Below the pieces are notes generated by a model that worked only from the letters and a program-made list of their open reading frames with translations, searched no databases and was not told where the DNA came from. From Paralcaligenes sp. KSB-10 (GTDB lineage Bacteria; Pseudomonadota; Gammaproteobacteria; Burkholderiales; Burkholderiaceae_B), in the NCBI RefSeq assembly GCF_021266465.1, contig NZ_CP089848.1, positions 372,001 to 436,000 on the forward strand: a DNA stretch of 64,000 nt, written 5' to 3'. A program made the position numbers and the translations under genes. Of the stretch, positions 43,441 through 52,092 are shown piece after piece (position 1 is the stretch's first letter; the number at the start of each line of letters is the position of its first letter).

Positions 43441-44250
43441 CTATTCCGTATTGAAAGCATCAGGCCGAGGCGGGTCCATTTCGATCATAAAAGGCCAGTC
43501 GTGGCGTTCCGTGGCAATGCCGGCGGGGTCATATGTAATTTCACTCAGTATCGCGCGCCCGCTTGCATGAACGGCAATAACAGTGGAGCAGCGCGTCCCA
43601 TAGCCAGGACTGACAATAAAAGGGCTGCTGAGCAAGCGCTCCCGATCGAGCGGGATGCCTGTGTCCGGCAAAACATGGTCGTCCGCCCTGGTATCGTCCT
43701 TGAGCATCTCAAAAACCGGAGTCAATGATTTTTCCAGGTCGTTCAGAGGAAATCCATCAAGCGCCCGGCGCAAGCGTTCGGCCTTGGGCCAAGGTGTATC
43801 CAGCAGATGATTGGAGACCACATATCGGCCTTCGCGCATTGGATAGGCCTGATTGCGGGGATCCCGGTTGCCGACGTAGTACGCCCCGGCCAGGTCTCCC
43901 ACAATAAGATTGAAGCCGTTATAGGCCGCACCCGCATCCGAGACGCCTTGCGCATACTGTCGCGCGGACACAGGCTGAGTCAGGTAGCGGCTGACCAACT
44001 CGCCCCGCGATGGGGCATTGCCGATCATGTGCGCGGGGTCGCGGTAGTTCGTGAGCAGGGCGAATCGCCCCTGGCGCGTAACACCCAGCCAGGTGCCTTG
44101 AGCCTGGCAGTCGATTCCGGCAATAACATCAGGCCTATCCGGCCACGGCGCAGCCGCCAGGCTCGGTCGATCGTGGAATTCGTCCCGATTGGCCGCTATC
44201 AGCAAAGGCCAGTCGGCATGGGCACGGATTGCAAGGTAGGCAATGCACAT
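43441..44250 (-). CDS. NRDE/TANGO2-family protein
   Basis: This 269-aa protein begins MCIAYLAIRAHADWPLLIAANRDEFHDRP, which contains the family-defining NRDE motif and a Cys2 that may become an N-terminal nucleophile. It also has WLGVTRQGRFALLTNYRDP and GFNLIVGDLAGAYYVGNRD. Bacterial members are of unsettled function; the eukaryotic TANGO2 has been linked to haem or lipid handling. It has no signal peptide. Confidence 0.88.
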   Translation of the reverse strand: MCIAYLAIRAHADWPLLIAANRDEFHDRPSLAAAPWPDRPDVIAGIDCQAQGTWLGVTRQGRFALLTNYRDPAHMIGNAPSRGELVSRYLTQPVSARQYAQGVSDAGAAYNGFNLIVGDLAGAYYVGNRDPRNQAYPMREGRYVVSNHLLDTPWPKAERLRRALDGFPLNDLEKSLTPVFEMLKDDTRADDHVLPDTGIPLDRERLLSSPFIVSPGYGTRCSTVIAVHASGRAILSEITYDPAGIATERHDWPFMIEMDPPRPDAFNTE

Positions 44251-44289
44251 AAAATCATGATGCTCACGAGGAGGAATTCCCCCTTGCCT

Positions 44290-45423
44290 TTATAGCATGG
44301 CTATATTGGTTTCCCGCTCGACCAGGTTGCGGATGCGCATGGCGTCTCCAATGCGGGAATAGCGGCCGGTGGAGTTCAGCAAAATAATCGCCACTTCGCG
44401 GCGATCGATACGCGTCAGCATCACCAGGCATTCCCCGGATTCATTGATGAAGCCCGTCTTGGAAATCTGGATGTTCCAGTTGGGATTGCGAACCAGCCCG
44501 TTTGTATTGTTGTAAATCAGGCGTCGGCCGTGCGCGACAGCCACTTCATAATGATCGTCGGTTGTGTAGCGATGAATCAGCGGCTGCTTGCTGGCAGCCA
44601 CCAACAGCTTGACCAGGTCGCGTGGTGTGGATACGTTGTCGCTCGACAGCCCTGTGGGTTCGATGAAGTGCGTTTTGCGCATGCCCATGGCGCGCGCCTT
44701 GTCGTTCATGGCGCGGACAAAAGCGGGGATGCCTCCCGGGTAATTGCGCGCCAGGGCATGGGCGGCGCGATTTTCGGACGACATCAATGCCAGGTGCAGC
44801 ATGTCGGCCCGGCTGAGTGTGGAGCCGACCGTCAGGCGTGAGCGGGAATGGCGCAGGTGATCGACATCGTCTTCGGTGATGGTCAGCATATCGCTCATGG
44901 ACTGCCCCGATTCCGAGACGATGAGGGCCGTCATGAGTTTGGAGATCGAAGCGATGGGACGGACCTCGTCGCTGTTCTTGTCGTAGAGCACCGTGGAATT
45001 TTCCAGATCCTGCACATAGGCCACTTCCGATCTGAGCGCGGCGTGCGGCGTCAGCGGTTCGAGGCCTCTTTGAGATCTGTGTGTGATTGCATCGTGGTTT
45101 TCTTCCTGAAACGCAACACGCCGGGTGTGCGCTGCACTGGCAATATGATGCCGGGTGCGCAGGCTGGCTCGATGGGTAATGCGGGCCTTGTGGGCCGAGG
45201 CGTGGCGTTTGGAACTGGTTTTTACATGCGCCTTGCTTTTTTTGGCGGATGTTTTCTTGCTGGAATGATGCGCGGAAGTTTTCTTCGCCGAAACGTGATG
45301 TTTGCTGTTTTGTACCGTGGTATGCGTGCTGCCGTACGCGTCTGCGCTAAGGCTGAAATTGAAGACAAGTGCTAGTAATGGCAGTAAAGCCAATAAAGAC
45401 GTTCGATTCCAGATTTGTCGCAT
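44290..45423 (-). CDS. pbpG: D-alanyl-D-alanine endopeptidase, PbpG/PBP7-like
   Basis: This periplasmic low-molecular-mass penicillin-binding protein cleaves peptidoglycan crosslinks. The active-site triad is visible: SxxK in IASISKLMTALI, SxN in MSSENRAAHALA and KTG in ISKTGFINESG. A signal peptide is followed by a long basic Lys/His/Ser-rich stretch (about residues 40-100, SAKKTSAHHSSKKTSAKKSKAH) not found in E. coli PBP7, perhaps for wall binding. ATG 45423 is preferred; a GTG at 45435 is also possible. A LexA-like box lies upstream. Confidence 0.88.
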   Translation of the reverse strand: MRQIWNRTSLLALLPLLALVFNFSLSADAYGSTHTTVQNSKHHVSAKKTSAHHSSKKTSAKKSKAHVKTSSKRHASAHKARITHRASLRTRHHIASAAHTRRVAFQEENHDAITHRSQRGLEPLTPHAALRSEVAYVQDLENSTVLYDKNSDEVRPIASISKLMTALIVSESGQSMSDMLTITEDDVDHLRHSRSRLTVGSTLSRADMLHLALMSSENRAAHALARNYPGGIPAFVRAMNDKARAMGMRKTHFIEPTGLSSDNVSTPRDLVKLLVAASKQPLIHRYTTDDHYEVAVAHGRRLIYNNTNGLVRNPNWNIQISKTGFINESGECLVMLTRIDRREVAIILLNSTGRYSRIGDAMRIRNLVERETNIAML

Positions 45424-45470
45424 AGTCGGGTACACAGTACGTTGAGGGTATTATTTTTTGGCTGAGGCAA

Positions 45471-45499
45471 ATAATATCAGAAATGAAAAAAAATACCAA
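45471..45499 (-). promoter_or_regulatory. Candidate sigma70 promoter of the pbpG-like gene
   Basis: On the minus strand the -35 is TTGGTA (45499-45494) and the -10 is TATTAT (45476-45471), with a 17-base spacer. It lies 48 bp before the gene start, a normal distance. Confidence 0.5.
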
Positions 45500-45576
45500 T
45501 AATATTAGTTAGTTACACAGTCTTTTTAAGTTATTTTTTAAGTTAGCCTTAAAAGCTTATGATAAATGACCATATT

Positions 45577-45596
45577 TACTGTTTAAAAATACAGTA
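45577..45596. promoter_or_regulatory. LexA-like SOS box, target unclear
   Basis: TACTGTTTAAAAATACAGTA has the CTG-N10-CAG core with both TA flanks, as good as the imuA box. It lies about 80 bp upstream of the predicted pbpG-like promoter and 58 bp past the end of the convergently placed unknown gene. No SOS gene directly abuts it. Confidence 0.65.
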
Positions 45597-45654
45597 TATT
45601 GAGTTGGGCAGTGGGTTTTGAGAGATCATACGGCTACGTAGATTATTGTCAATT

Positions 45655-46980
45655 TCATAGCTTGGTCGGGCCGGTTTGTTTATAGGACGTTTTCAATGGC
45701 GTTTGCCCCAGGTTTGCATTGACTGTTTGCCTCAAGTGCTCAAGGTACAGGCCTTCCTTTTGTTCAAGGTGCGCAGCCCAGGCTTCTGGGTCGACGTTGT
45801 CGATGCCGATGTGCCAACCATACAAGTGAATGCCTTCCGCATAGAGGCAGCCATGACGGCGGGCCATGGCTGCTTCATCAACGTTCGGATTCCGTTCCGG
45901 TAGCGGAACTCCATTACCGGAGCAGTCCGCCAGCAGCGTGAGAACCGGCCGTCCAAAATACTCGGCGATGCGCTGACGCGATTGTTCCAGCTTCCGAAAA
46001 TAAGCCTCGTCAACGGTTTCTCCGGGCAATCGTATTTTTACGGCAAGGTGATTTTTACTTAGCTCCACCAAAAGCAAATTATTCTCCAGCCAGTCCGGCT
46101 GTACGAAAGCCCCTTTGCGTCTGAACAACTCCGCGACGGCAGTATAAACTCCACGGCCTTCACCCCCGAGCAGTTGTTTGAAGAATTCGTATTGGTCAAT
46201 GTCGGCCTGCAAGAGATCTATTTTTTTTTGCAGTCCATCCATCTGGCGAAAATAATCCGCTCGTTGCGCATATAGCGTTTCCTCGGCGGCCGAGCGATAG
46301 CTGCCTAGCCAGCTTGCGTTGCCGGCATTGGCGGTATGGCCTAGCCGATCTATGCTCTCTTGCAAGGCAGAGAAGAACTGGACAGCCATTTCCGGTTGCT
46401 CCAGCGTTTTGTGCGCCAGTGCGGGCAGGATCATGATCCGTCCAGGGATCGGATTGCAGTAGACGGCCAAAGTTTGCCTTGCGTTATTTTGCAGGATGGG
46501 AATGCCGGAGTAGGAATCAAGCGTCGCGGTCGGCCTGAGCATATGGCCAATCCGCCGAAAAAGAGTGTGGAAAGGGTCGCCCGCGTGGCAAATTGATTCG
46601 CCGCCATCATATGCCCGCGTTGCCACGCGCAGTGGCAGCAATGGTTCGTATATGTCGTAGGGCATGATTTCCTGAAGCGTGTGTACGCCGACTGTTTTTG
46701 GCGGGCAGCTCAACACGACCACAGAGCCGCCTCTGGCCAGCAGGCTATCGAGTTCTTTGCGCCAATAACGCGACATCGCCAATAAGGATTCGGAGCCTCT
46801 TACGCTGAGCACAGCGGGATCGATCTGTTCGATTTGATCTTTCATTTGCGGCAGCAGCGCACCGGGATTCCAAACGATCGTATCGATGTTGTCGAGGGGC
46901 GCAGGCCGGGTGAAGGCAAACTGCGCAAAAGAGAAACCCTTTGTGTCGGAGACGGGTAGGTCAAGAGTTGCAATGTTCAT
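45655..46980 (-). CDS. Unrecognised 441-aa protein divergent from the GntR-type regulator
   Basis: I do not recognise this family. The protein has no signal peptide or membrane helix. The N-terminal half looks like an alpha/beta domain (DNIDTIVWNPGALL; KELDSLLARGGSVVVLSCPP; IPGRIMILPALAH). A short coiled-coil-like segment follows (about residues 245-275, QRADYFRQMDGLQKKIDLLQADIDQYEF). The C-terminal half has LLLVELSKNHLAVKIRLPG and a Cys/His-containing stretch (LADCSGNG, RRHGCLYAEGIHLYGWHIG). The start at 46980 follows AGGA; a longer frame upstream is possible. A palindrome shared with the divergent GntR gene suggests joint control with the diiron operon. Confidence 0.7.
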   Translation of the reverse strand: MNIATLDLPVSDTKGFSFAQFAFTRPAPLDNIDTIVWNPGALLPQMKDQIEQIDPAVLSVRGSESLLAMSRYWRKELDSLLARGGSVVVLSCPPKTVGVHTLQEIMPYDIYEPLLPLRVATRAYDGGESICHAGDPFHTLFRRIGHMLRPTATLDSYSGIPILQNNARQTLAVYCNPIPGRIMILPALAHKTLEQPEMAVQFFSALQESIDRLGHTANAGNASWLGSYRSAAEETLYAQRADYFRQMDGLQKKIDLLQADIDQYEFFKQLLGGEGRGVYTAVAELFRRKGAFVQPDWLENNLLLVELSKNHLAVKIRLPGETVDEAYFRKLEQSRQRIAEYFGRPVLTLLADCSGNGVPLPERNPNVDEAAMARRHGCLYAEGIHLYGWHIGIDNVDPEAWAAHLEQKEGLYLEHLRQTVNANLGQTPLKTSYKQTGPTKL

Positions 46981-47019
46981 TATCAATCCTGCTTGACGGC
47001 CAATCCAATATATCATAAA

Positions 47020-47035
47020 GTCTAGCTAACTAGAC
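47020..47035. promoter_or_regulatory. Candidate GntR/UTRA operator between divergent genes
   Basis: GTCTAGCTAACTAGAC is a perfect inverted repeat (GTCTAG / CTAGAC, four-base centre) in the 124-bp gap. UTRA-type GntR regulators often bind GTCTAGAC-like dyads. It could control both the regulator operon and the divergent unknown gene. Binding is inferred. Confidence 0.55.
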
Positions 47036-47104
47036 AATTCTAACAGAGAGATATCAATATGTTGAGCCGCGTTGGAAAGCATATAAATTCTCATAAGGTC
47101 TCTT

Positions 47105-47929
47105 ATGCGTAATGCGGCAATTTCGCTCGACCGCAATTCGCCTCTCCCTCTTTATGAGCAGATCAAGCGCAGAGTGTTGTCGATGATCCTGGGGTGGCAG
47201 CAAGACAGCGAGCGGTTCCATACAGATCAAGAGCTCAGCGAACAATTCGGAGTAAGCCGCATGACCGTGCGGCAGGCTGTACAGGATCTCGTTAAAGAGG
47301 GATATCTGCGGCGTGTGCGGGGTTCGGGCACTTTTGTTTGTGCTCCGAAAGTCGATGAACGGTTCAGCACGGCCATGGATTTTATCGATCAGTGGGCTAC
47401 TCGAGGGCGTGCCCTCGAGCTGCGGGTTCTGCATTGCGCGATCGAGCCTTGCGATGCCCGTGCGGCCCAGCAACTCGATATCAAAACCGGGGATCCTGTA
47501 TGGAGCATACTTAGGCTGAGAACGGTAAAGCATGTGCCGATATCAATCGATTATCGATATATTCCGGTATGCGTAATCAAGACAATAAATGCCAAACAGG
47601 TCGCTGCCGGCTCCTTGCTGGATCTGGTCGGCCAGTATGTGGACCTGTCGTACGGGGAACTTAAGGTTGAGGCGGAGTCCGTTCAGCCTGAACATGCCGA
47701 CTACCTTGGCTTGATGCCGGATGACCCCATCTTGACGCGTCATCTGGTGTATTACGACTTGAACGACAGGCCTGTAATGTCCGGCATCTCGCATTACCGA
47801 GCGGATCAGGTGCGTTATTCGATACGCGTCCCGTTGAAAAAAGAGCGTCAGGCGAATGCTTCGGTCATAGACGCCCTGGAATTCCGCAGCCATCCTGAAA
47901 TGCGCAAATCACAATTAAAACGTCGTTGA
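47105..47929 (+). CDS. GntR-family regulator with UTRA domain (HutC subfamily)
   Basis: This 274-aa repressor-type protein has an N-terminal winged HTH (LPLYEQIKRRVLSMILGWQQDSERFHTDQELSEQFGVSRMTVRQAVQDLVKEGYLRRVRGSGTFV) and a UTRA ligand-binding domain (about residues 95-245). It reads in the same direction as the transport and diiron genes, 61 bases ahead of the binding-protein gene, and is their likely regulator. The ligand is unknown. Confidence 0.9.
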   Translation: MRNAAISLDRNSPLPLYEQIKRRVLSMILGWQQDSERFHTDQELSEQFGVSRMTVRQAVQDLVKEGYLRRVRGSGTFVCAPKVDERFSTAMDFIDQWATRGRALELRVLHCAIEPCDARAAQQLDIKTGDPVWSILRLRTVKHVPISIDYRYIPVCVIKTINAKQVAAGSLLDLVGQYVDLSYGELKVEAESVQPEHADYLGLMPDDPILTRHLVYYDLNDRPVMSGISHYRADQVRYSIRVPLKKERQANASVIDALEFRSHPEMRKSQLKRR

Positions 47930-47990
47930 AACGGAGTCGATCCGACCATTGTTGCAGCATCATTCCATCAAAATAATTAGGAGCAGACAA

Positions 47991-49166
47991 ATGAGTTATA
48001 TCAAGAAAGCATTAATAACTTCTCTATCTACCTGCATTATGTCGTCCGTGGGAGTGTTGGGTTTTGGGCTGCAGGCTCACGCGGATGACGCCGTGCACAT
48101 AGGGTCCATCTTGTCGGTAACCGGGCCCGCCGCGTTTCTGGGCGAAGACATGAAGGCAGGCATGGAAATGGCTATCGACGACATCAATTCGTCCGGAGGC
48201 ATAGACGGGAAAAAGGTCAAATGGACTTTCTACGACGCGGAAAGCCAAACGGCCAAGGCGATCAATGAAACCAAACGCCTTTTGTCACAGGACAAAGTGG
48301 ATATCATCGTTGGTGGCGGCAATATGAGCGGTATTGCCATGGCCATGGCTCCCATGACCGAAAGAGCCGGCATGCCATTTATTTCCACCGAAGGAAGCAT
48401 GCAGATCGTCAATCCGGTCAAGGAGCGCCAGCATACTTTTAAAAGCACTGTGGATGACGATCAGGTCATCGGCCGGGTGCTCGATTATTTTTCAAAAAAA
48501 GGCATCAAGAAAGTTGCCTTGCTGGCAGATAGCAGCGGGTTCGGTCAGAGCGCAGTCGAACAAACAAAAAAACTTGCCGCGAAACGCGGGTTCGAGTTCA
48601 TGTATGAATCATTCAACCCTTCGGATACAGACTTGATGCCTCAATTGAGCGCTATCAAGAAAGCCGGCGTGCAGGCTATTATTTGCTGGACCGTGACTCC
48701 GACAGGGGTGGTTTTCATCAAACAGGCGAAGCAGCTGGGTTTGGATAAGCTGACTCTGGTGCACAGCTACGGGTTTGTGGATCAACGCTATATGAAGCTG
48801 GCCGGCGATGCGGTCGAAAACCTTCTGCTGGTCAGTGTCAAGTTTCCGGTGGGCCAGGATTTGCCCGATGCCGATCCCATCAAGGCCCGGATTCTCGATT
48901 TAAGCAACCGTTTCGAGAAAAAATACAAACGCAAGCCAAATCAATATGTGGCGCAAACCTATGACGCCATCATGCTGGCAAAAATGGCTATTGAAAAAGC
49001 CGGCCACGACAAGCAAAAAATCAGCGAGGCATTATCTCAAATCCGAGGCTACAAGGGTGTCAGCGGCGTTTACAATTTTTCCGCCGACAAGCATTCCGGG
49101 CTGTCCAAAAGCGACATTGTGATGCTCGACTACAAGGGCGGCCAGTTTCACTTGGCCGACTACTGA
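47991..49166 (+). CDS. Liv-type ABC transporter periplasmic binding protein
   Basis: This 391-aa receptor of the LivJ/LivK (type I PBP) family captures the substrate for the LivHMGF genes downstream. The signal peptide ends near HADDAV (residue 30). Motifs include VHIGSILSVTGPAAFLGEDMKAGMEMAIDDINSSGGIDGKKV and VALLADSSGFGQSAVEQTKKLA. AGGAG at 47979-47983 sets the start at 47991. Liv-type receptors bind branched amino acids, but also aromatic acids, amides and urea. The linked oxygenase-like genes argue for a compound that needs oxidation. Confidence 0.92.
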   Translation: MSYIKKALITSLSTCIMSSVGVLGFGLQAHADDAVHIGSILSVTGPAAFLGEDMKAGMEMAIDDINSSGGIDGKKVKWTFYDAESQTAKAINETKRLLSQDKVDIIVGGGNMSGIAMAMAPMTERAGMPFISTEGSMQIVNPVKERQHTFKSTVDDDQVIGRVLDYFSKKGIKKVALLADSSGFGQSAVEQTKKLAAKRGFEFMYESFNPSDTDLMPQLSAIKKAGVQAIICWTVTPTGVVFIKQAKQLGLDKLTLVHSYGFVDQRYMKLAGDAVENLLLVSVKFPVGQDLPDADPIKARILDLSNRFEKKYKRKPNQYVAQTYDAIMLAKMAIEKAGHDKQKISEALSQIRGYKGVSGVYNFSADKHSGLSKSDIVMLDYKGGQFHLADY

Positions 49167-49222
49167 TATAGCGCATTCAATTAAAACCTGTCATTGGAGC
49201 AAATCTATTTCGGAGTGTTTTC

Positions 49223-50152
49223 ATGAGTACAGTCATCGAGCATCCTCGTACCATTCTGGACGAGATGAAAAACCAGTTTCCGTTGGATTTGGACACCCAT
49301 ATACCCAAGATACGCGAGTTGTATCACCTGGCTACGGCGAAACAATGGAATCCACGAACCGATATTGATTGGGACGCTTTTGATCCCACTCTGTATACCG
49401 ATGAGCAGCGCTACGCCGGTCGTCAGTACTGGAGCCGGCGGGCATGGAGCGAGTATGGCGCCATTTCCGAAAGCCCTGCTTTGCAAATACGGTTTTGCCA
49501 TGACAACTGCCCGGCCGATTTGCGTTTGTTTTTTACCATCCGCTCGCAGGAAGAAAGCCGGCATGCCGAAGTGTGCGTGCGGATGGCGGAATTACTGGGC
49601 GGCTATATGGAGCAGCCCACCCAGGCCGGGTATCAAGGGGCGGTTGCCACTCATGGCGTACGGAAGATGGCGCTCGATCCGCATATGCCGATTGAGGCGA
49701 TATTGGCGGCACTGGTTTGCGGCGCCGAAGAAATCGCCTTCGATGTTTTTCGCCATTTGGTCGATATCACACGCGATCCGGTCGCCAAGCAGATTTGCAC
49801 TCGCATCATGCGCGACGAAGTCCGGCATTGCGCATTTGGCTGGAGGTTCCTGGATTACCGTATTCCGCAAATGACAAAGGAAGAAATCAAAGTCGTTGAG
49901 AATGCCGTGATTTCAATGATTGAAAAGGTCGAGTTAAACGGCTACCACAGTCCATGGCTGGCCCCTCAAAACCCTGCTTCACAGGCCGAAATGGATATCG
50001 ATCGCATCACTTGGGAAGCTGGCCTGGGATCGACAGTGGAAGAGCTTGAAAAACCGATCTTCGTAGAAACAGTTCAGCGTATCCGCCGTCAAATGGAATC
50101 CTGGGGTGTTCATTTACCCGCTTTTTCACATCCAAAAATCGGCAAGTTTTAA
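49223..50152 (+). CDS. Ferritin-like diiron protein, putative oxygenase alpha subunit
   Basis: This 309-aa all-helical protein has a two-histidine carboxylate diiron pattern. Glu77 (AWSEYGA) is followed by Glu111-x-x-His114 (QEESRHAEV), Glu169/Glu170 (GAEEIAFDVF) and Glu199-x-x-His202 (RDEVRHCAFGW), the expected six-ligand set. Such proteins activate O2 (N-oxygenases, hydroxylases, decarboxylases) or store metal; the spacing and operon favour an oxygenase. No signal peptide is present. It is followed, 13 bases on, by a related protein that has lost ligands. No reductase or ferredoxin gene is in the operon. Confidence 0.8.
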   Translation: MSTVIEHPRTILDEMKNQFPLDLDTHIPKIRELYHLATAKQWNPRTDIDWDAFDPTLYTDEQRYAGRQYWSRRAWSEYGAISESPALQIRFCHDNCPADLRLFFTIRSQEESRHAEVCVRMAELLGGYMEQPTQAGYQGAVATHGVRKMALDPHMPIEAILAALVCGAEEIAFDVFRHLVDITRDPVAKQICTRIMRDEVRHCAFGWRFLDYRIPQMTKEEIKVVENAVISMIEKVELNGYHSPWLAPQNPASQAEMDIDRITWEAGLGSTVEELEKPIFVETVQRIRRQMESWGVHLPAFSHPKIGKF

Positions 50153-50165
50153 TTGGACACTGATT

Positions 50166-51071
50166 ATGCAAGCACATACAACGAAAATTCCGGTAGAGCG
50201 GCGTTTCCCCGTAAGTCTTACGCAATCCATTGGCTCCATACGTGAACTATACGAAACGGGTAAAGAAAGCCGATGGAACCCCGAGGCCGACATAGCATGG
50301 AATGATTTTGATGCCGGTAAATTTGAACAGGCAAGCCTTGATGCCGCCCGTTTAGTGTGGAGTCGCCGTGCCTGGGTGGAATATGCGGGCTTGTACGAAA
50401 CACCGGCGCTTCTGGTCCGGCTTTGTCTTGAGGCAGGCCGCGAATCCGACCCCAAGTATTTCCTGACAGTCCGCAATACGGAAGAAGCATGGCAGATAGA
50501 AAGTTGCCATCGGTATGCAAAGCTGCTCGGTGGCTATATCGATCGCCCTCCGCAAGCAGAAAGCGAGGTGGTTTTCAACCAGTATCGCCATCGCCAGATA
50601 CTCGATGCCGAACAGGATGCCGATATTTTCTTTACCGTGCATTCGGCGGTTGAAGACGGCCTGGAGCTCGAGTTGTTTCGCGCCTATCTTGATAACGCCA
50701 CCGAGCCTGTTGCGCAACAAATCCTGCAGAAAAGCGTCCAGGCCAAGGAACGGCATGTTGCATTTGGATGGACGTACGTTTCCGAGCGGGTCGGGATGTG
50801 GTCCGACGCTCAGCGTACCGCTGTAGCCATTGGTGTGCATGACTATATACAAAATATAGAGATGCGCGGTTATCACTGCCCATGGTTGTCCGGTTCGGCT
50901 GACGCCGAGACACGAGCGGCAGAGGTTGCGGCGCTGGCGGGGTTGGGCGCATCGACGCAGGCGCGCGAGCAGGTCATCTTTCTTTCTTATATTGCCGGGG
51001 TAAGAATCCGTTTGAAGACATTTGGAATTGAGCTGCCTGGATTCGCACATCCCCGGCTGGGAACGTTTTAA
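50166..51071 (+). CDS. Ferritin-like paralogue with degenerate diiron ligands, putative beta subunit
   Basis: This 301-aa protein is a homologue of the preceding gene; both share RELY...WNP-AD--W--FD, WSRRAW-EY, LLGGY, AFGW and a G-x-F C-terminal end. Aligned ligands differ: His114 of the alpha protein is Gln110 here (EEAWQ) and Glu199 is Lys194 (AKERH). One His (197) remains. A shifted E112-x-x-H115 exists, but off the aligned face. It therefore probably does not bind a diiron site and acts as a structural partner, as in bacterial multicomponent monooxygenases. The start at 50166 gives the best alignment. Confidence 0.78.
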   Translation: MQAHTTKIPVERRFPVSLTQSIGSIRELYETGKESRWNPEADIAWNDFDAGKFEQASLDAARLVWSRRAWVEYAGLYETPALLVRLCLEAGRESDPKYFLTVRNTEEAWQIESCHRYAKLLGGYIDRPPQAESEVVFNQYRHRQILDAEQDADIFFTVHSAVEDGLELELFRAYLDNATEPVAQQILQKSVQAKERHVAFGWTYVSERVGMWSDAQRTAVAIGVHDYIQNIEMRGYHCPWLSGSADAETRAAEVAALAGLGASTQAREQVIFLSYIAGVRIRLKTFGIELPGFAHPRLGTF

Positions 51072-51097
51072 CCCTGAACCCAGGGTACGGAGTCGTC

Positions 51098-51982
51098 ATG
51101 GATGTTTATGTGCAAGCTATTCAGCTCCTGATCGCCGGCCTTACAACAGGGAGCATTTACGCCATCGTTGCGGTTGGCTTCAACGTCATCTTCAAGAGCA
51201 CCGACTCCATCAATTTTGCGCAAGGCGAGTGGGTCATGACAGGAGGCATGATTGCCGCGACGGCCTATGCGACCGCGATAATCCCCGTCTGGCTGTCATG
51301 CTCGATAGCTGTGGTTGCCGTTAGCTTGATTGGCGGGGTTTCCGAGAGACTGGTTATCCACCCCCTGAAGAAACCAAGCCCGATGCTGATAACACTGCTG
51401 AGCATTGGAATTGCTATCTGCACCAAAAGCCTGGTTATGTTGATACTGGGTAAAACTCCCATGGGGTATCCCGCATTTTCAGGCGATCAGCCCGTCATGC
51501 TTGGGGGAGCCAGCATTACCCCTCAAAGTTTCTGGGTACTGGGCCTGGCGTTTGCGTTCATGCTGATGACACAATTTTTCTTCGAGCGTACCTTGCTGGG
51601 CAAGACTATGCGGGCGGCGGCGGCCGATCGCGATGCCGCGGCGCTGGTCGGTATCAATGTCAAGCGCTCGGTGATGTGGGCATTCATGTTGGCGGCGCTG
51701 GCAGGGGGAGTGGCGGGAGTGATTATCACGCCGATTACCCTGACCTCCTACGACAACGGGACGATACTGGGATTCAAGGGGTTCAGCGCTGCTGTTCTCG
51801 GCGGGCTCGGCAGCCTGCATGGGGCATTCCTGGCCGGACTGTTTTTGGGGATTGCCGAGTCTCTCACCGGCGGCTTGCTGTCTTCGCATTTCAAAGATGC
51901 AGTATCTTTTGTTTTACTTTTGTTGGTGTTGTTTTTGCGGCCGCAAGGTATTTTTGGCAAAGCTGAAATAAGCAAGGTCTAG
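51098..51982 (+). CDS. LivH-type ABC transporter permease
   Basis: This 294-aa inner-membrane permease has about eight TM segments. Family signatures are QLLIAGLTTGSIYAIVAVGFNVIFKSTDSINFAQGEWVMTGG near the N-terminus and AAAADRDAAALVGINVKRSVMWAFMLAALAGGVAGVI, the ATPase-contact loop. ACGGAG precedes the ATG. It pairs with the LivM-type permease to form the channel. Confidence 0.93.
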   Translation: MDVYVQAIQLLIAGLTTGSIYAIVAVGFNVIFKSTDSINFAQGEWVMTGGMIAATAYATAIIPVWLSCSIAVVAVSLIGGVSERLVIHPLKKPSPMLITLLSIGIAICTKSLVMLILGKTPMGYPAFSGDQPVMLGGASITPQSFWVLGLAFAFMLMTQFFFERTLLGKTMRAAAADRDAAALVGINVKRSVMWAFMLAALAGGVAGVIITPITLTSYDNGTILGFKGFSAAVLGGLGSLHGAFLAGLFLGIAESLTGGLLSSHFKDAVSFVLLLLVLFLRPQGIFGKAEISKV

Positions 51983-52092
51983 CCAAAAATAATGTCCTGG
52001 CGCTCGGCTTATGAAGAGAATCCTGGTGTTCCGGAGTGCCGCTGGAAATGCTCCATGACCCGATAACGTTTGCTAACCGGCAGGTATTTTGT

